This document shows positions 9,205 to 18,108 of a DNA stretch of 64,000 bases, piece by piece. The stretch is from NCBI RefSeq assembly GCF_003429005.1, contig NZ_QVQV01000008.1, forward strand, positions 248,001-312,000, given 5' to 3'. The notes beneath the pieces were generated by a model that was not told the DNA's origin, searched no databases, and saw only the letters and a list, made by a program, of their open reading frames with translations. The stretch comes from Paraburkholderia sp. DHOC27 (GTDB taxonomy: Bacteria > Pseudomonadota > Gammaproteobacteria > Burkholderiales > Burkholderiaceae). The number at the start of each line of letters is the position of its first letter. The stretch's first letter is position 1. Position numbers and translations under genes: made by a program.

Positions 9205-10548
9205 GTGAATCGCTATGCCGGAGTCGATAGTGCGGAAAAGCACCCTGAGACCCGATCTCTGTACGACGGGCAGACACAGGAAAGTGCCCCGGAGCGCAAT
9301 ATCCGGCTGACGGGGCAAAAGATTAACGGCTGGTTTATCGCCAGATATATCGCAGCAATCATCGGCATCTGGGTGGCCCTCCTCACTCCGACGTCGGTGA
9401 CTCTCGCCCTCCGCGTTGGCCAACTCGATCCGGCTCACAAAGCAAGCTCGTTGGCTTTTGTCGCGAGTCTCGGCGCGTTCGTGGCCATTTTCGCCAATCC
9501 GATTTTCGGCGCGCTCAGCGATAGTTCGACCTCCAGGTTTGGGCAACGACGTCCTTATATTGTTGGCGGCATGCTCGGCGGCACACTAGCCATCTTTTTC
9601 ATTGGCTTCTTTGCGTCCACCCTGAGCATGGTGGCAATCGGGTGGGTCGCCGCTCAGCTGTGCTTCAACGCTGCCATCGCCGCGACGGTTTCAATTCTGC
9701 CGGAGCGGATCCCTTCGAAATTGCGCGGCAAGGTGTCGGGCTGGATGGGCATGACCACCCAGGTGGGTGTCGTAGGCGGCGTGTTTCTCATACAACTTTC
9801 GGGGACCGAGGGCTACGGGGCGTTTGTTTGGCCGGCGGTGGTCGGAGCGCTGATGGTGGCGCCGCTTTTGCTGACTCTGCGTGAGATACCGAAGACGCAG
9901 GGCGAGGTGGTGCCGCTATCGTTGCAGGCTGTGGCATCGTCGCTGTGGATCAATCCAATCGAATACCGCGATTTCGCGCTGGCCTGGCTGGGCCGATTCC
10001 TTGTCTGGATGTCGCTGTACACCCTGACGACCTACAAGACCTATTTTCTGATCGACACGCTGCACTACACGACGAAAACCGTGGCACCTGTGCTCACGGC
10101 AGCGATGTTCACGCTCGCGGTCTGCATTGCGATCTCAAGCATTCCGTCTGGATGGCTCTCTGATAAGGTGGGTCGCCGCAAGCCATTCGTCATCGCGGCT
10201 TCACTGCTCTTCGCGTTGGCGATGATCATCGTCGCGCACGCGGGATCCATTGACCAGTTCATTGTCGGAATCGGTGTCGCAGGCCTGGCCCAAGGAATGT
10301 ATCTCGGCGTCGACTACGCGCTGGTGGCAGAAGTTTTGCCGGACAGCAGCGAACAGGCAGCGAGAGGCATGGGTTTCTTCAACCTGTCCACGACCATTCC
10401 GCAGACTCTCGCTCCCGTTCTTGCGCCGGTTCTGTTGAGAATCGGCGCGACGAATGCCACCGGCAACTATGCCGCGCTCTTCAGCGGCGCGGCGGTGTTC
10501 GCGGTAGTCGCTGCCTGCATCACCCAGTTGATTCGAGGCGTGCGTTAG
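9205..10548 (+). CDS. MFS sugar transporter of the beta-glucoside module
   Basis: About 447 residues with twelve predicted membrane segments and MFS signature loops (GALSDSSTSRFGQRRPY after segment 2, and GWLSDKVGRRKPF in the second half). The cytoplasmic N-terminus of roughly 40 residues precedes segment 1. The GTG at 9205 is chosen because AGGAG lies seven bases upstream; an in-frame start at 9133 lacks one. Divergence from the GH1 gene and shared operators point to uptake of an aryl- or alkyl-beta-glucoside or disaccharide. The substrate is inferred from context, not from the sequence. Confidence 0.88.
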   Translation: MNRYAGVDSAEKHPETRSLYDGQTQESAPERNIRLTGQKINGWFIARYIAAIIGIWVALLTPTSVTLALRVGQLDPAHKASSLAFVASLGAFVAIFANPIFGALSDSSTSRFGQRRPYIVGGMLGGTLAIFFIGFFASTLSMVAIGWVAAQLCFNAAIAATVSILPERIPSKLRGKVSGWMGMTTQVGVVGGVFLIQLSGTEGYGAFVWPAVVGALMVAPLLLTLREIPKTQGEVVPLSLQAVASSLWINPIEYRDFALAWLGRFLVWMSLYTLTTYKTYFLIDTLHYTTKTVAPVLTAAMFTLAVCIAISSIPSGWLSDKVGRRKPFVIAASLLFALAMIIVAHAGSIDQFIVGIGVAGLAQGMYLGVDYALVAEVLPDSSEQAARGMGFFNLSTTIPQTLAPVLAPVLLRIGATNATGNYAALFSGAAVFAVVAACITQLIRGVR

Positions 10549-10660
10549 CCTCCGTCAGACGTGCGCGCCGCCCTCCTGAAAAATCCCGGTTTTTCTAGCG
10601 TCACTCGAGCGTGACCAACGCTTCTCCTCACTTGCACTGAATGCCCGTTTACGTTACTTT

Positions 10661-10691
10661 ATGCTCGATTATGCACGATTGACGATTGAGC
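10661..10691 (+). promoter_or_regulatory. direct-repeat array upstream of the deoR-type gene
   Basis: Two abutting 10-mers, ATGCTCGATT and ATGCACGATT, differ at one base and are followed by GACGATTGAGC. The outer ends also pair as GCTC/GAGC. A one-helical-turn spacing about 20-50 bp before a DeoR-family start suggests an autoregulatory binding site. Confidence 0.45.
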
Positions 10692-10710
10692 AAAAACGAG
10701 GAAACGCGGT

Positions 10711-11505
10711 ATGCAAAGAAGCCGGCAGGAAGCAGTGGAAGGACTTCTCCCCGACGAGCGCGAGCGCCTGATTCTGGAACGTCTCCGCGCGCAAGGGCGG
10801 GTGCTGGCCTCAGAACTCGCGGCCGAACTCAACACCTCGGAACACACGGTGCGCCGTCATCTGCGCGATCTCGCCGACGCCGGCCACTGCAAGCGCGTGT
10901 ACGGCGGCGCCCTCGTCGTCTCCCCGGCTGATCGCAGCGCGTCGCAACGCATGGAGGAAGCGGTCGAGCGCAAGCAGCGGCTCGGCGTATGCGCGGCCTC
11001 GATTGTGCGGCCGAAACAGATCGTCTTGCTGGATGCAGGCTCGACCAACGTCGCGATTGCGCAGGCGCTGCCCGACAACGCCAATCTCACGGTCATCACG
11101 AATTCGCCCGAAGCGTGCCTGAGGTTGTTGGGTCGTCCGGGCTTCAATGTCATGCTGATCGGCGGCCGGGTGGGGACGGAAACGGCAGGTGCCGTGGGCG
11201 CGATTGCGCTGCTACAGGTTCAGCAGATCAAGGCCGATCTGTGCTTTCTGGGCGCCTGCGCGCTCGACCCCGAAGAAGGCATTGCCGCCTTCGAAGCGGA
11301 AGACGCCGAACTCAAACGCGCTATGGTGAAAGCGAGCAGTCGCGTTGCCATCGCCATGACCACGGAGAAACTGATGACCGCTGCACCGTTTATCGTCGCC
11401 CCGGCTTCGGCCATTGACTATCTGGTCGTCGAGGCCGACGTCAGCGCCGAGCGCCGGCGCAAGCTCGCCAAGGTGTGCGATTCCGTTCTGGTGGCGCAAT
11501 CATGA
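10711..11505 (+). CDS. DeoR-family transcriptional regulator
   Basis: 264 residues. The N-terminal winged helix (residues 15-70) contains the DeoR pattern ERLILERLRAQGRV and the recognition segment NTSEHTVRRHLRDL, followed by RVYGGAL. The C-terminal DeoRC sensor has LDAGSTNVAIA, VITNS, LIGGRV and LGACALDPEEG, the phospho-sugar isomerase-like fold that usually binds a sugar phosphate. GAGG precedes the ATG by ten bases. Its stop overlaps the start of the following MFS gene by four bases (ATGA), so it likely controls its own operon and that transporter. The effector is unknown. Confidence 0.93.
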   Translation: MQRSRQEAVEGLLPDERERLILERLRAQGRVLASELAAELNTSEHTVRRHLRDLADAGHCKRVYGGALVVSPADRSASQRMEEAVERKQRLGVCAASIVRPKQIVLLDAGSTNVAIAQALPDNANLTVITNSPEACLRLLGRPGFNVMLIGGRVGTETAGAVGAIALLQVQQIKADLCFLGACALDPEEGIAAFEAEDAELKRAMVKASSRVAIAMTTEKLMTAAPFIVAPASAIDYLVVEADVSAERRRKLAKVCDSVLVAQS

Positions 11506-12692
11506 GACCCGTCAAAGAACGCTTTGCCACGCTGGCGGTGTTTCTCGCCAACGGTTTCGGGATCGGCGCGTGGGCGGTGGAAGTGCCGCGCATCAAGGAG
11601 CACCTCGCGCTTAGCGACGCCTCGCTGGGTATCGCGCTTTTTTCGTTTGCGCTCGGCGCGATTGTCGCGATGCCGCTGGCTGGACGGCTCGCGCCGCATC
11701 TCGGAAGCGGCCGCGCCACCGCCCTGCTCGGCGCGGCCTTCGTCATCGCGCTGCCGTTGCCGGCACTGGCGCCCAGCCTGCCGATATTGTGCTTGGTACT
11801 CCTGCTGCTCGGCGCGGCCAACGGTGCAATGGATGTGTCGATGAACGGCCACGCCAGCGCGATCGAAACCGTCTGGAAAGCGCCGATCATGTCTTCGTTT
11901 CATGCGGCCTGGAGTGCGGGCGGTCTGCTCGGCGCGGCCACGGGAGCGATGATCCAGAAAGGCGGCATCGGCGTGGCCGGTGGTCTGCTGTTGCCCGATG
12001 TGTTTATCGCCGTGCTGGTTATCTCGGCGGCGGTACTGGCATTGCATGACGTAGGTCCGCGCGTCAAAGCGGCCGCCGGCAGCGCGTTCGCCTTGCCGAG
12101 CGGCGCCGTGCTGAAGCTCGCCGCGCTCGCCTTCATGTGCATGATGATGGAAGGCGCGGTGGCCGACTGGAGCGCGGTGTTCTTGCGCTCGGCGCTGAAC
12201 GGCGAGGCGAGCGTCGCGGCGCTCGGCTACTCGGCGTTCGCCTTTTCGATGGCGGCGTGCCGCATCGTCGGTGACGTCTCGGTGCGGCGCTTCGGCTCGA
12301 GCGCGGTGGTCCGGCTTGGCGGTCTGATCGCAGCGGGTGGACTCGCGCTCGTGCTCGCGCTGCCAAGCACCGTGACCGCTTGCCTCGGATTCGCGCTGGT
12401 CGGCATCGGTCTCGCCAACATCGTGCCAGTGATTTTCAGCGCCGCCGGACGCTCGACGGCAACACCCGCGCTCGGTGTTTCCATGGCTGCCACGGCCGGC
12501 TATGCGGGTTTTCTGGTCGGACCGCCGGTGATCGGTTTCGGCGCCGGCTTCATGGGATTGCGCCTCGCGCTGAGCGTACTCGTGCTGGCCGGGTTGATCG
12601 TCTGCGTGTTCGGCGGCCGGGCGGTGCGCGGTGCCAGCGTCGGTACGCCGGAGGTCACGGCGCGTGCCGCCGTAGAGGGTTCGGTGGATTGA
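11502..12692 (+). CDS. MFS transporter, YbjJ-like
   Basis: 396 residues and about twelve hydrophobic segments. It begins MRPVKERFATL and has the motif MPLAGRLAPHLGSGRA after segment 2 (a variant of the MFS A-motif). The conserved GAANGAMDVSMNGHA stretch places it in the YbjJ-like branch of the major facilitator superfamily. The ATG at 11502 overlaps the deoR-type stop by four bases, implying translational coupling. Related branches have been assigned sugar or drug export without firm substrates, so I leave the substrate open. It converges with the tetR-type gene 34 bases downstream. Confidence 0.85.
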   Translation: MRPVKERFATLAVFLANGFGIGAWAVEVPRIKEHLALSDASLGIALFSFALGAIVAMPLAGRLAPHLGSGRATALLGAAFVIALPLPALAPSLPILCLVLLLLGAANGAMDVSMNGHASAIETVWKAPIMSSFHAAWSAGGLLGAATGAMIQKGGIGVAGGLLLPDVFIAVLVISAAVLALHDVGPRVKAAAGSAFALPSGAVLKLAALAFMCMMMEGAVADWSAVFLRSALNGEASVAALGYSAFAFSMAACRIVGDVSVRRFGSSAVVRLGGLIAAGGLALVLALPSTVTACLGFALVGIGLANIVPVIFSAAGRSTATPALGVSMAATAGYAGFLVGPPVIGFGAGFMGLRLALSVLVLAGLIVCVFGGRAVRGASVGTPEVTARAAVEGSVD

Positions 12693-12725
12693 TCTAGTGA
12701 CGCGGCTAGCGGGTGTTCAAACCCA

Positions 12726-13340
12726 TCACGCGTAACGCGCCAAAAACATGTCCGCGGCGGATTCCGCCACCTGCTGCTGCTCCGCCGCGCTCAGACACGG
12801 CTGCCCCATCGACACCTGCGGCCAGAACGCGAACGCTTTCACGAGACCCTGCAATTGCAGGGAGGCAAAGAGCGGGTCGGCTGTCTTGAGCCGGCCATCC
12901 GCGGCGGCCGCGCGTATCCACACGGTCAGATCTTCTTCACGCTCGCCCATGCGCGCCACCATATCGCGCGCGCGTTCCGGCGAATGAATGCCCGCAGCAA
13001 TCGCGACACGCGCCAGGGAAAGAAACGCCTCGTTGTTCAACAGGCTCAGTTTCTTCGACAGCAATTGCAGAAGCTGCGCGCGCAACGGCTGCGTGGATGA
13101 GTACGCGGGAGCTTCGGCCGTATCGCTCGCCTCCCACAGTTGCCGGAGGATGGCGGCAAACAGCGCCTCCTTGCTCGGGAAGTGGTTGTAGACCGTGCGC
13201 TTCGACACGCTCGCGCGTGCGGCGATGCGATCCATGCTGGTGGCGTCGAAGCCGGCGGCGAGAAATTCTTCAATCGCCGCCTCGATGACGGCAGCGCGCT
13301 TCCGGTCGGTCAGGCGGAGGGGGGAATCAGTGGCGTCCAT
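12726..13340 (-). CDS. TetR-family transcriptional regulator
   Basis: About 204 residues. The N-terminal TetR domain (residues 10-60) shows AAIEEFLAAGFDATSMDRIA and the recognition region VSKRTVYNHFPSKEALF. The C-terminal half carries the AefR-like signature, with FLSLARVAIA and a Trp-containing late helix. I use the ATG giving MDATDS; a TTG two codons earlier is also open. It is divergent from a metallo-beta-lactamase-fold gene, and the 81-bp gap contains a TetR-type inverted repeat, so it probably represses that gene and itself. The ligand is unknown. Confidence 0.92.
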   Translation of the reverse strand: MDATDSPLRLTDRKRAAVIEAAIEEFLAAGFDATSMDRIAARASVSKRTVYNHFPSKEALFAAILRQLWEASDTAEAPAYSSTQPLRAQLLQLLSKKLSLLNNEAFLSLARVAIAAGIHSPERARDMVARMGEREEDLTVWIRAAAADGRLKTADPLFASLQLQGLVKAFAFWPQVSMGQPCLSAAEQQQVAESAADMFLARYA

Positions 13341-13362
13341 GCGCAAATCCTACACCAAGCAG

Positions 13363-13400
13363 TTTACTTTTTTCCAGGATAAACTACACTGGTTAGTCTA
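13363..13400 (+). promoter_or_regulatory. promoter and TetR-type operator for the MBL-fold gene
   Basis: A TTTACT hexamer (13363-13368), 16-bp spacer and TACACT (13385-13390) read toward the hydrolase gene. An imperfect palindrome, ACTA-N7-TAGT within 13381-13400, covers the -10 box, where a repressor would block both divergent promoters. Confidence 0.5.
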
Positions 13401-13421
13401 CTTTATGGCGGGACGTCTCTT

Positions 13422-14555
13422 ATGGCTTCGATGACCGGTTCTATCCGTCGTATCCTGGGTCTCACAGCGGCGCAGCGTGGGCGCACCTCGTTTGGCGCCT
13501 CGGCGCAGCACGACAGCGAGCGCTTTCGCAACGCCAAACCGCGTCCGGTGGAAGGCTTCGGCAAGACGCTCAGCATTGCGTGGAATGTCCTGTTCAACAA
13601 GCCGGACGGCACGGTGCCGGCCGGCGCGCTGCCCGTGCAGACCCTCACCCGCGCGGAACTCGACGCGGCGCCCGACCGCAGCCTGTACCGCCTCGGTCAC
13701 TCGACCCTGCTGCTCAAACTGCGCGGCCAGTTCTGGCTGACCGATCCGGTGTTTGCGGAGCGCGCCTCGCCGTTCCGCAATCTCGGTCCGAAGCGCTTTC
13801 ACGCGCCGCCCATCGCACTCGCCGATTTGCCGCCGCTGCGCGGCGTGATCCTGTCGCACGACCACTACGACCATCTGGATCGTGAGACGGTGCTCGCGCT
13901 CGCGGCCAGCACCGGCGTTTTCCTCACGCCGCTCGGCGTGGGTGACCGCCTGATCGAATGGGGCATCCACGCCGCCAAGGTGCGCCAGTTCGACTGGTGG
14001 CAAGGCACGGAGGTCGACGGCATCTCGTTCACCGCCACGCCTGCCCAGCACTTTTCCGGCCGCAGCCTGTTCGATGGCAATAGCACGCTGTGGGCGTCGT
14101 GGGTAATCGTCGATGACGGCCTGCGGGTGTTTTTCAGCGGCGACACCGGCTACTTCGACGGCTTCCGGACCATCGGCGAGCGGCTCGGACCGTTCAACGT
14201 GACGATGATCGAAACCGGCGCCTACGATGCGCAGTGGCCCTACGTGCACATGCAGCCCGACGAAACCGTGCAGGCCCACATCGATCTGCAGGGGCACTGG
14301 CTGGTGCCGGTACATAACGGCACCTTCGATCTGGCCATGCATCGCTGGCAGGAACCGTTCGAGCGCGTGCTGGGGCTGACCATCGCGCGGGGCGTGCCGC
14401 TCGCGACACCGCGCATCGGCGAACGGCTGGATCTCGCCGCGCCGCATCGCGGCGAGCGCTGGTGGCGTGAGGTTGCAGAGACGGTAGCGCAGCCCAAGGC
14501 AGCGCGGCGCTGGTTTGCCTGCCGTAATACCGCCCAGGCAAACCCGGAAAGCTGA
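13422..14555 (+). CDS. metallo-beta-lactamase-fold hydrolase (NAPE-PLD/UlaG-like)
   Basis: 377 residues. The family metal-binding motif is intact as ILSHDHYDHLD (about residues 146-156), with further ligands in TPAQHFSGR, FFSGDTGY and the late PVHNGTF. An N-terminal stretch of about 60 residues precedes the fold. The length and WASWVI and GAYD motifs match the NAPE-hydrolysing phospholipase D/RomA-like group of outer-membrane-associated hydrolases. A divergent TetR gene with an operator over its promoter suggests induction by a membrane-active or xenobiotic compound. The exact substrate cannot be read from sequence. Confidence 0.85.
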   Translation: MASMTGSIRRILGLTAAQRGRTSFGASAQHDSERFRNAKPRPVEGFGKTLSIAWNVLFNKPDGTVPAGALPVQTLTRAELDAAPDRSLYRLGHSTLLLKLRGQFWLTDPVFAERASPFRNLGPKRFHAPPIALADLPPLRGVILSHDHYDHLDRETVLALAASTGVFLTPLGVGDRLIEWGIHAAKVRQFDWWQGTEVDGISFTATPAQHFSGRSLFDGNSTLWASWVIVDDGLRVFFSGDTGYFDGFRTIGERLGPFNVTMIETGAYDAQWPYVHMQPDETVQAHIDLQGHWLVPVHNGTFDLAMHRWQEPFERVLGLTIARGVPLATPRIGERLDLAAPHRGERWWREVAETVAQPKAARRWFACRNTAQANPES

Positions 14556-14561
14556 AGCAAT

Positions 14562-14585
14562 GCGGGCGACCCGCAGGTCGCCCGC
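14562..14585. terminator. bidirectional hairpin between convergent genes
   Basis: A perfect 10-bp stem, GCGGGCGACC/GGTCGCCCGC, closes a CGCA tetraloop seven bases after the hydrolase stop and 36 bases beyond the permease stop. No T-run follows, so termination strength is uncertain. Confidence 0.6.
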
Positions 14586-14620
14586 ACCAGTCAGCCAGTC
14601 AACCCGGCCGCGCAAAAAAC

Positions 14621-15382
14621 CTACGTCTTCAGCCGATACCCCGTCTTGAAGATCCACGCCACGATGACGAGGAAAATGGCCAGAAACAGCGCGGTCATGC
14701 CGAGACTCACGGCAATGTCGACATCGGCCATGCCGTAAAAACTCCAGCGAAAGCCGCTCACCAGGTAGACGATGGGATTGAACAGTGTCACCACCTTCCA
14801 GAACGGCGGCAGCATATTCACCGCGTAGAAGCTGCCGCCAAGGAACGTGAGCGGCGTGATGATCAAAAGCGGCACCAGTTGCAGCTTCTCGAAGCTATCG
14901 GCCCATATGCCGATGATGAAGCCGAACAGGCTGAACGTCACCGCCGTCAGCACCAGAAACAGCACCATCCAGAACGGATGCTGCACCTGTAACGGCACGA
15001 ACAGACCTGCCGTGGCGAGGATGATCAGTCCCAGCAAGATGGATTTGGTTGCGGCCGCACCCACGTAGCTCACCACGATTTCCAGGTACGAAACCGGCGC
15101 GGACAGTAACTCGTAGATCGTCCCCGTGAAGCGCGGAAAGTAGATGCCGAACGAAGCGTTCGAAATGCTTTGCGACAGCAGCGACAACATGATCAGGCCG
15201 GGCACGATGAACGCGCCGTAACTGATGCCGTCCACTTCCTTGATGCGCGAGCCGATCGCCGCACCGAACACCACGAAGTAGAGCGAAGTTGAAATGACCG
15301 GCGCAATGATGCTTTGCATCAAGGTACGCCAGGTGCGCGCCATCTCGAACTTGTAGATGGCGCGAATCGCGTAGATGTTCAT
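14621..15382 (-). CDS. ABC-2 type transporter permease (YadH-like)
   Basis: 253 residues with six predicted membrane segments, starting MNIYAIRAIYKFEMARTWRTL as in the YadH/NodJ branch of ABC-2 permeases. The family region LSGSFY-like appears as FLGGSFYAVNMLPPFW. Its start overlaps the ATPase stop by four bases (ATGA), so the two are translationally coupled. Together they form a two-gene exporter of the YadGH type. The substrate is not known; related pairs export polysaccharides or drugs. Confidence 0.92.
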   Translation of the reverse strand: MNIYAIRAIYKFEMARTWRTLMQSIIAPVISTSLYFVVFGAAIGSRIKEVDGISYGAFIVPGLIMLSLLSQSISNASFGIYFPRFTGTIYELLSAPVSYLEIVVSYVGAAATKSILLGLIILATAGLFVPLQVQHPFWMVLFLVLTAVTFSLFGFIIGIWADSFEKLQLVPLLIITPLTFLGGSFYAVNMLPPFWKVVTLFNPIVYLVSGFRWSFYGMADVDIAVSLGMTALFLAIFLVIVAWIFKTGYRLKT

Positions 15383-16314
15383 TGCTCACCTCTCAGCAGG
15401 CTGACGAAAATGTCTTCAAGCGAACTCTGCGTGGTGTGCAGATCCTTGAAGCCGATGCCTGCGTCCTCCAGCGCCTTCAGCAAGGCAACGATGCTGTTGC
15501 GCTCGCGTTCGGTGTCGTAGGTGTAGATCAGTTCGTTGCCACCGCTGGCGAGGGCGAGCTGATAATCGCCGAGTTGCGATGGCACTTCGCGCAACGGCTG
15601 TTCGAGCTGCAACGTAAGCTGCTTCTTGCCGAGCTTGCGCATCAATTCGGTTTTCTCTTCCACCAGCATGATCTCGCCACCATTGATCACGCCAATGCGG
15701 TCGGCCATCTCTTCGGCTTCGTCGATGTAGTGCGTGGTCAGGATGATGGTGACGCCGTCCGCGCTCAGCGAACGCACGAGGCGCCACATGTCGCGCCTTA
15801 GCTCGACATCGACGCCGGCCGTGGGCTCGTCGAGAAACAGCACGCGCGGCTCGTGCGAGAGCGCCTTGGCGATCAGCACGCGGCGCTTCATGCCGCCCGA
15901 AAGCGTGATGATCTTGTTGTTGCGCTTCTCCCAGAGCGAGAGATCCTTCAGCACCTTTTCGATGTACGCCGGGTCTTTCGGCTTGCCGAACAGCCCACGG
16001 CTGAACGACACCGTCGCCCATACGGTTTCGAAGGAATCCGTGGTGAGTTCCTGTGGCACGAGGCCGATCAACGAGCGCGCCGCGCGATACTCGGTTGCGA
16101 TGTCGTGGTCGGCCACCCGCACCGTGCCCTCGCTCGCATTCACGATGCCGCAGATGATGCTGATGAGCGTGGTCTTGCCGGCGCCGTTCGGGCCGAGCAA
16201 GGCGAAGATCTCGCCACGGTCGATGCTCAGGTTGATGTTTTTCAGCGCGCGAAAGCCGCTCGCGTAGGTCTTGGAGAGATTCGTGACGGAGACAATTGGC
16301 GGCATAGGGCCCAT
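15379..16314 (-). CDS. ABC transporter ATPase (YadG-like)
   Basis: About 311 residues. The nucleotide-binding domain occupies the first 220 residues: Walker A GPNGAGKTT, signature LSGGMKRR, Walker B VLFLDEPTAGVD, and switch His in LTTHYIDEA. The ~90-residue tail is the usual C-terminal extension of DrrA/YadG-like exporters. I start it at the ATG whose A is the last base of the thioesterase stop (TGATG). The ATG nine bases later is an alternative. It energises the downstream permease. Confidence 0.93.
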   Translation of the reverse strand: MGPMPPIVSVTNLSKTYASGFRALKNINLSIDRGEIFALLGPNGAGKTTLISIICGIVNASEGTVRVADHDIATEYRAARSLIGLVPQELTTDSFETVWATVSFSRGLFGKPKDPAYIEKVLKDLSLWEKRNNKIITLSGGMKRRVLIAKALSHEPRVLFLDEPTAGVDVELRRDMWRLVRSLSADGVTIILTTHYIDEAEEMADRIGVINGGEIMLVEEKTELMRKLGKKQLTLQLEQPLREVPSQLGDYQLALASGGNELIYTYDTERERNSIVALLKALEDAGIGFKDLHTTQSSLEDIFVSLLRGEQ

Positions 16315-16856
16315 CACCGCGAGGGAAGTTCGAACACCAGACACGTCGTGGTGGCGTGGGCATACAGCGTTCCGTCGGGTCCGACCAGACGGGCTTCGGC
16401 GGTGGCCAGTTGCCTGCCGCAGTGAATCACCTTGCCTTCGGCGCGCACGCGGGCAATGCGTGGCGTGACCGCCTTGACGTAGTTCACGCTGAGTTCAGCC
16501 GTGGTGTAGCCGCGGCCAACCGGCATCATGGTATGGACGGCGCAGCCAAGCGCCGAGTCGAGCAGCGTGGCCGCCCATCCGCCATGCACGGTGCCGAGCG
16601 GATTCAGATGCCGTGCGAGCGGCGTGCCCTGGAACACCGCACGCCCTGATTCGATCTCGATGAGGGTGAAATCCAGCGTTTTGGCAATCGCGGCGTACGG
16701 TATCTCACCGCGCAGCATGGCCTGCATCACTTCGAGGCCAGACTTGCCGGCAATCTGCTCCGGGCTCGCGAGCCCCGGACCCGGCCCGGCTTCCATACGG
16801 GTCAATACTTCGGCTTCCTGCGCCAGCCATGTCTCGATCGTCTGCTCGGATGTCAC
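16314..16856 (-). CDS. PaaI-like hotdog-fold thioesterase
   Basis: 180 residues. The hotdog core holds the PaaI signature NPLGTVHGGWAATLLDSALG (around residues 85-104), with a later YTTAELSVNYVKAV strand. About 70 helical residues precede the core. It should hydrolyse an acyl-CoA thioester. It begins with GTG and its stop overlaps the ABC ATPase start (TGATG), so a three-gene operon thioesterase-ATPase-permease is likely. Whether the thioesterase product is related to the exported substrate is open. Confidence 0.88.
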   Translation of the reverse strand: MTSEQTIETWLAQEAEVLTRMEAGPGPGLASPEQIAGKSGLEVMQAMLRGEIPYAAIAKTLDFTLIEIESGRAVFQGTPLARHLNPLGTVHGGWAATLLDSALGCAVHTMMPVGRGYTTAELSVNYVKAVTPRIARVRAEGKVIHCGRQLATAEARLVGPDGTLYAHATTTCLVFELPSR

Positions 16857-16884
16857 CGCGTGCTCCTGACGTTGTTATGGTCAA

Positions 16885-17487
16885 TCAGCCGGATGCACGC
16901 GCCATCTTCTGTTCCAGCGCGGCGCGCACCTCGGGCCATTCCGCGTCAATGATACTGAAGCGCACCGAATTGCGCTTGCGACCGTCCGGCATGATGCGCT
17001 CATGGCGCACGATGCCCTCCTGTTTCGCACCGATGCGCAGAATCGCGGCGCGCGACTTTTCGTTGAGTTCGTCCGTGGTGAACTGCACGCGCACGCAGTG
17101 CATCTCGTCGAACGCGTGGCGCAGCAGCAGATATTTGGCTTCGGTATTCACGCCGCTGCGCTGCGTGGATTGCGCGAGCCACGTGTGGCCGATTTCGAGT
17201 TTGCGATTGCTGCGGTCGATTTTCCAGAAGCGCGTGCTGCCCACCACGCGCCGATCCTCGCGCCGCACGATCACGAACGGCATGACCGTGCCCGCCGTGC
17301 GTCCGGCGATGGCATGTTCGATGTAGCGCGCCATGGTGTCGGCGTTGGGCACGACCGTGAACGTGAGATTCCACAGTTCGCCATCCGCTGCGGCGGCCAG
17401 CAAGGCGGACGCATGATGCGTCTGGAGCGGCTCGAGGATGACGGTGTTGCCGGTCAGCACGGGCTCCATGTGGGCATCGTGAGCCAT
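16885..17487 (-). CDS. GNAT family N-acetyltransferase (RimJ/RimL-like)
   Basis: About 200 residues of GNAT fold, with the opening strand VLTGNTVILEPLQ, the central VVGSTRFWKID strand and an acetyl-CoA-binding segment TQRSGVNTEAKYLLLRHAF that resembles the RimL pattern. The motif NEKSRAAILRIGAKQEG matches the last conserved block. The ATG at 17487 has AAAGGA nine bases upstream; longer versions run into GC-rich sequence without a ribosome site. It may acetylate an N-terminal or small-molecule amine; the target is unknown. It follows the chemosensory genes but is not clearly part of their operon. Confidence 0.88.
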   Translation of the reverse strand: MAHDAHMEPVLTGNTVILEPLQTHHASALLAAAADGELWNLTFTVVPNADTMARYIEHAIAGRTAGTVMPFVIVRREDRRVVGSTRFWKIDRSNRKLEIGHTWLAQSTQRSGVNTEAKYLLLRHAFDEMHCVRVQFTTDELNEKSRAAILRIGAKQEGIVRHERIMPDGRKRNSVRFSIIDAEWPEVRAALEQKMARASG

Positions 17488-17709
17488 GAGAGCGGGTCCT
17501 TTGATCTGAAAACGAATGCTCGACGTTCGGCGCCACGCTGAAGGCGCGGCACCAGGACCCGTCATTGTGCGGCAACTGCCTCGCGGATGGCTAGATCCAC
17601 GGATACCGGCGGCGCTGGTACCAGGGCCGCTACGCCCGAGCGGACACGCGTGGCGCTCCGCGCCCGAACCACCCTGCTTCAACCCTGCTTTAACCCACTT
17701 CAGCCCGAT

Positions 17710-18075
17710 TCAGCTCGCCAGCTTGCGGAACGTTTCCAGCACGGCCTCGCCCTTGAACGGCTTGACGATCCAGCCCTTCACGCCCGCCGCCTTGCCGCGC
17801 TCTTTCATGGCCGGGCTGCTTTCCGTGGTCAGCATGATCACGTTGACCGCCGTATTGCCGAGTTCGCCGCGAATCTTTTCGACCATCGTCAGGCCGTCCA
17901 TGTTCGGCATGTTGACGTCGCTGATCACGAGCTTCGTACCCGGACTGCTTCTGAGCTTGTTCAGGCCGTCCTTGCCGTCCACCGCCGTATCCACGTCCAG
18001 CCCATTGTTTCTCAGGAAGCCCGCCACCTCGTCACGCACCGTGCTCGAGTCGTCCACTACCAGAATCTTCGCCAT
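17710..18075 (-). CDS. single-domain CheY-like response regulator
   Basis: 121 residues forming just a receiver domain. Acidic residues D8 and D9, phosphoacceptor D53 (in VISDVNMPNMDG), T83 and K105 (in VKPFKG) are all present, so it should be phosphorylated. I chose the ATG giving MAKILVVDD because AAGGA lies six bases upstream; the ATG two codons earlier is too close to that site. It is last in an operon with a CheA-like kinase, an MCP-like protein and a CheC/CheX-like phosphatase. The output could be the flagellar motor or another diffusible target. Confidence 0.92.
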   Translation of the reverse strand: MAKILVVDDSSTVRDEVAGFLRNNGLDVDTAVDGKDGLNKLRSSPGTKLVISDVNMPNMDGLTMVEKIRGELGNTAVNVIMLTTESSPAMKERGKAAGVKGWIVKPFKGEAVLETFRKLAS

Positions 18076-18108
18076 GTTCATTCCTTGATTGTTCGCTACC
18101 GCTACCAC

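Noticed and set aside
13398..14657. 419-codon minus-strand frame opposite the MBL-fold gene
   Set aside because: It is the antisense of a gene with intact catalytic motifs and is rich in Arg, His and Gly, as antisense frames of GC-rich genes are.
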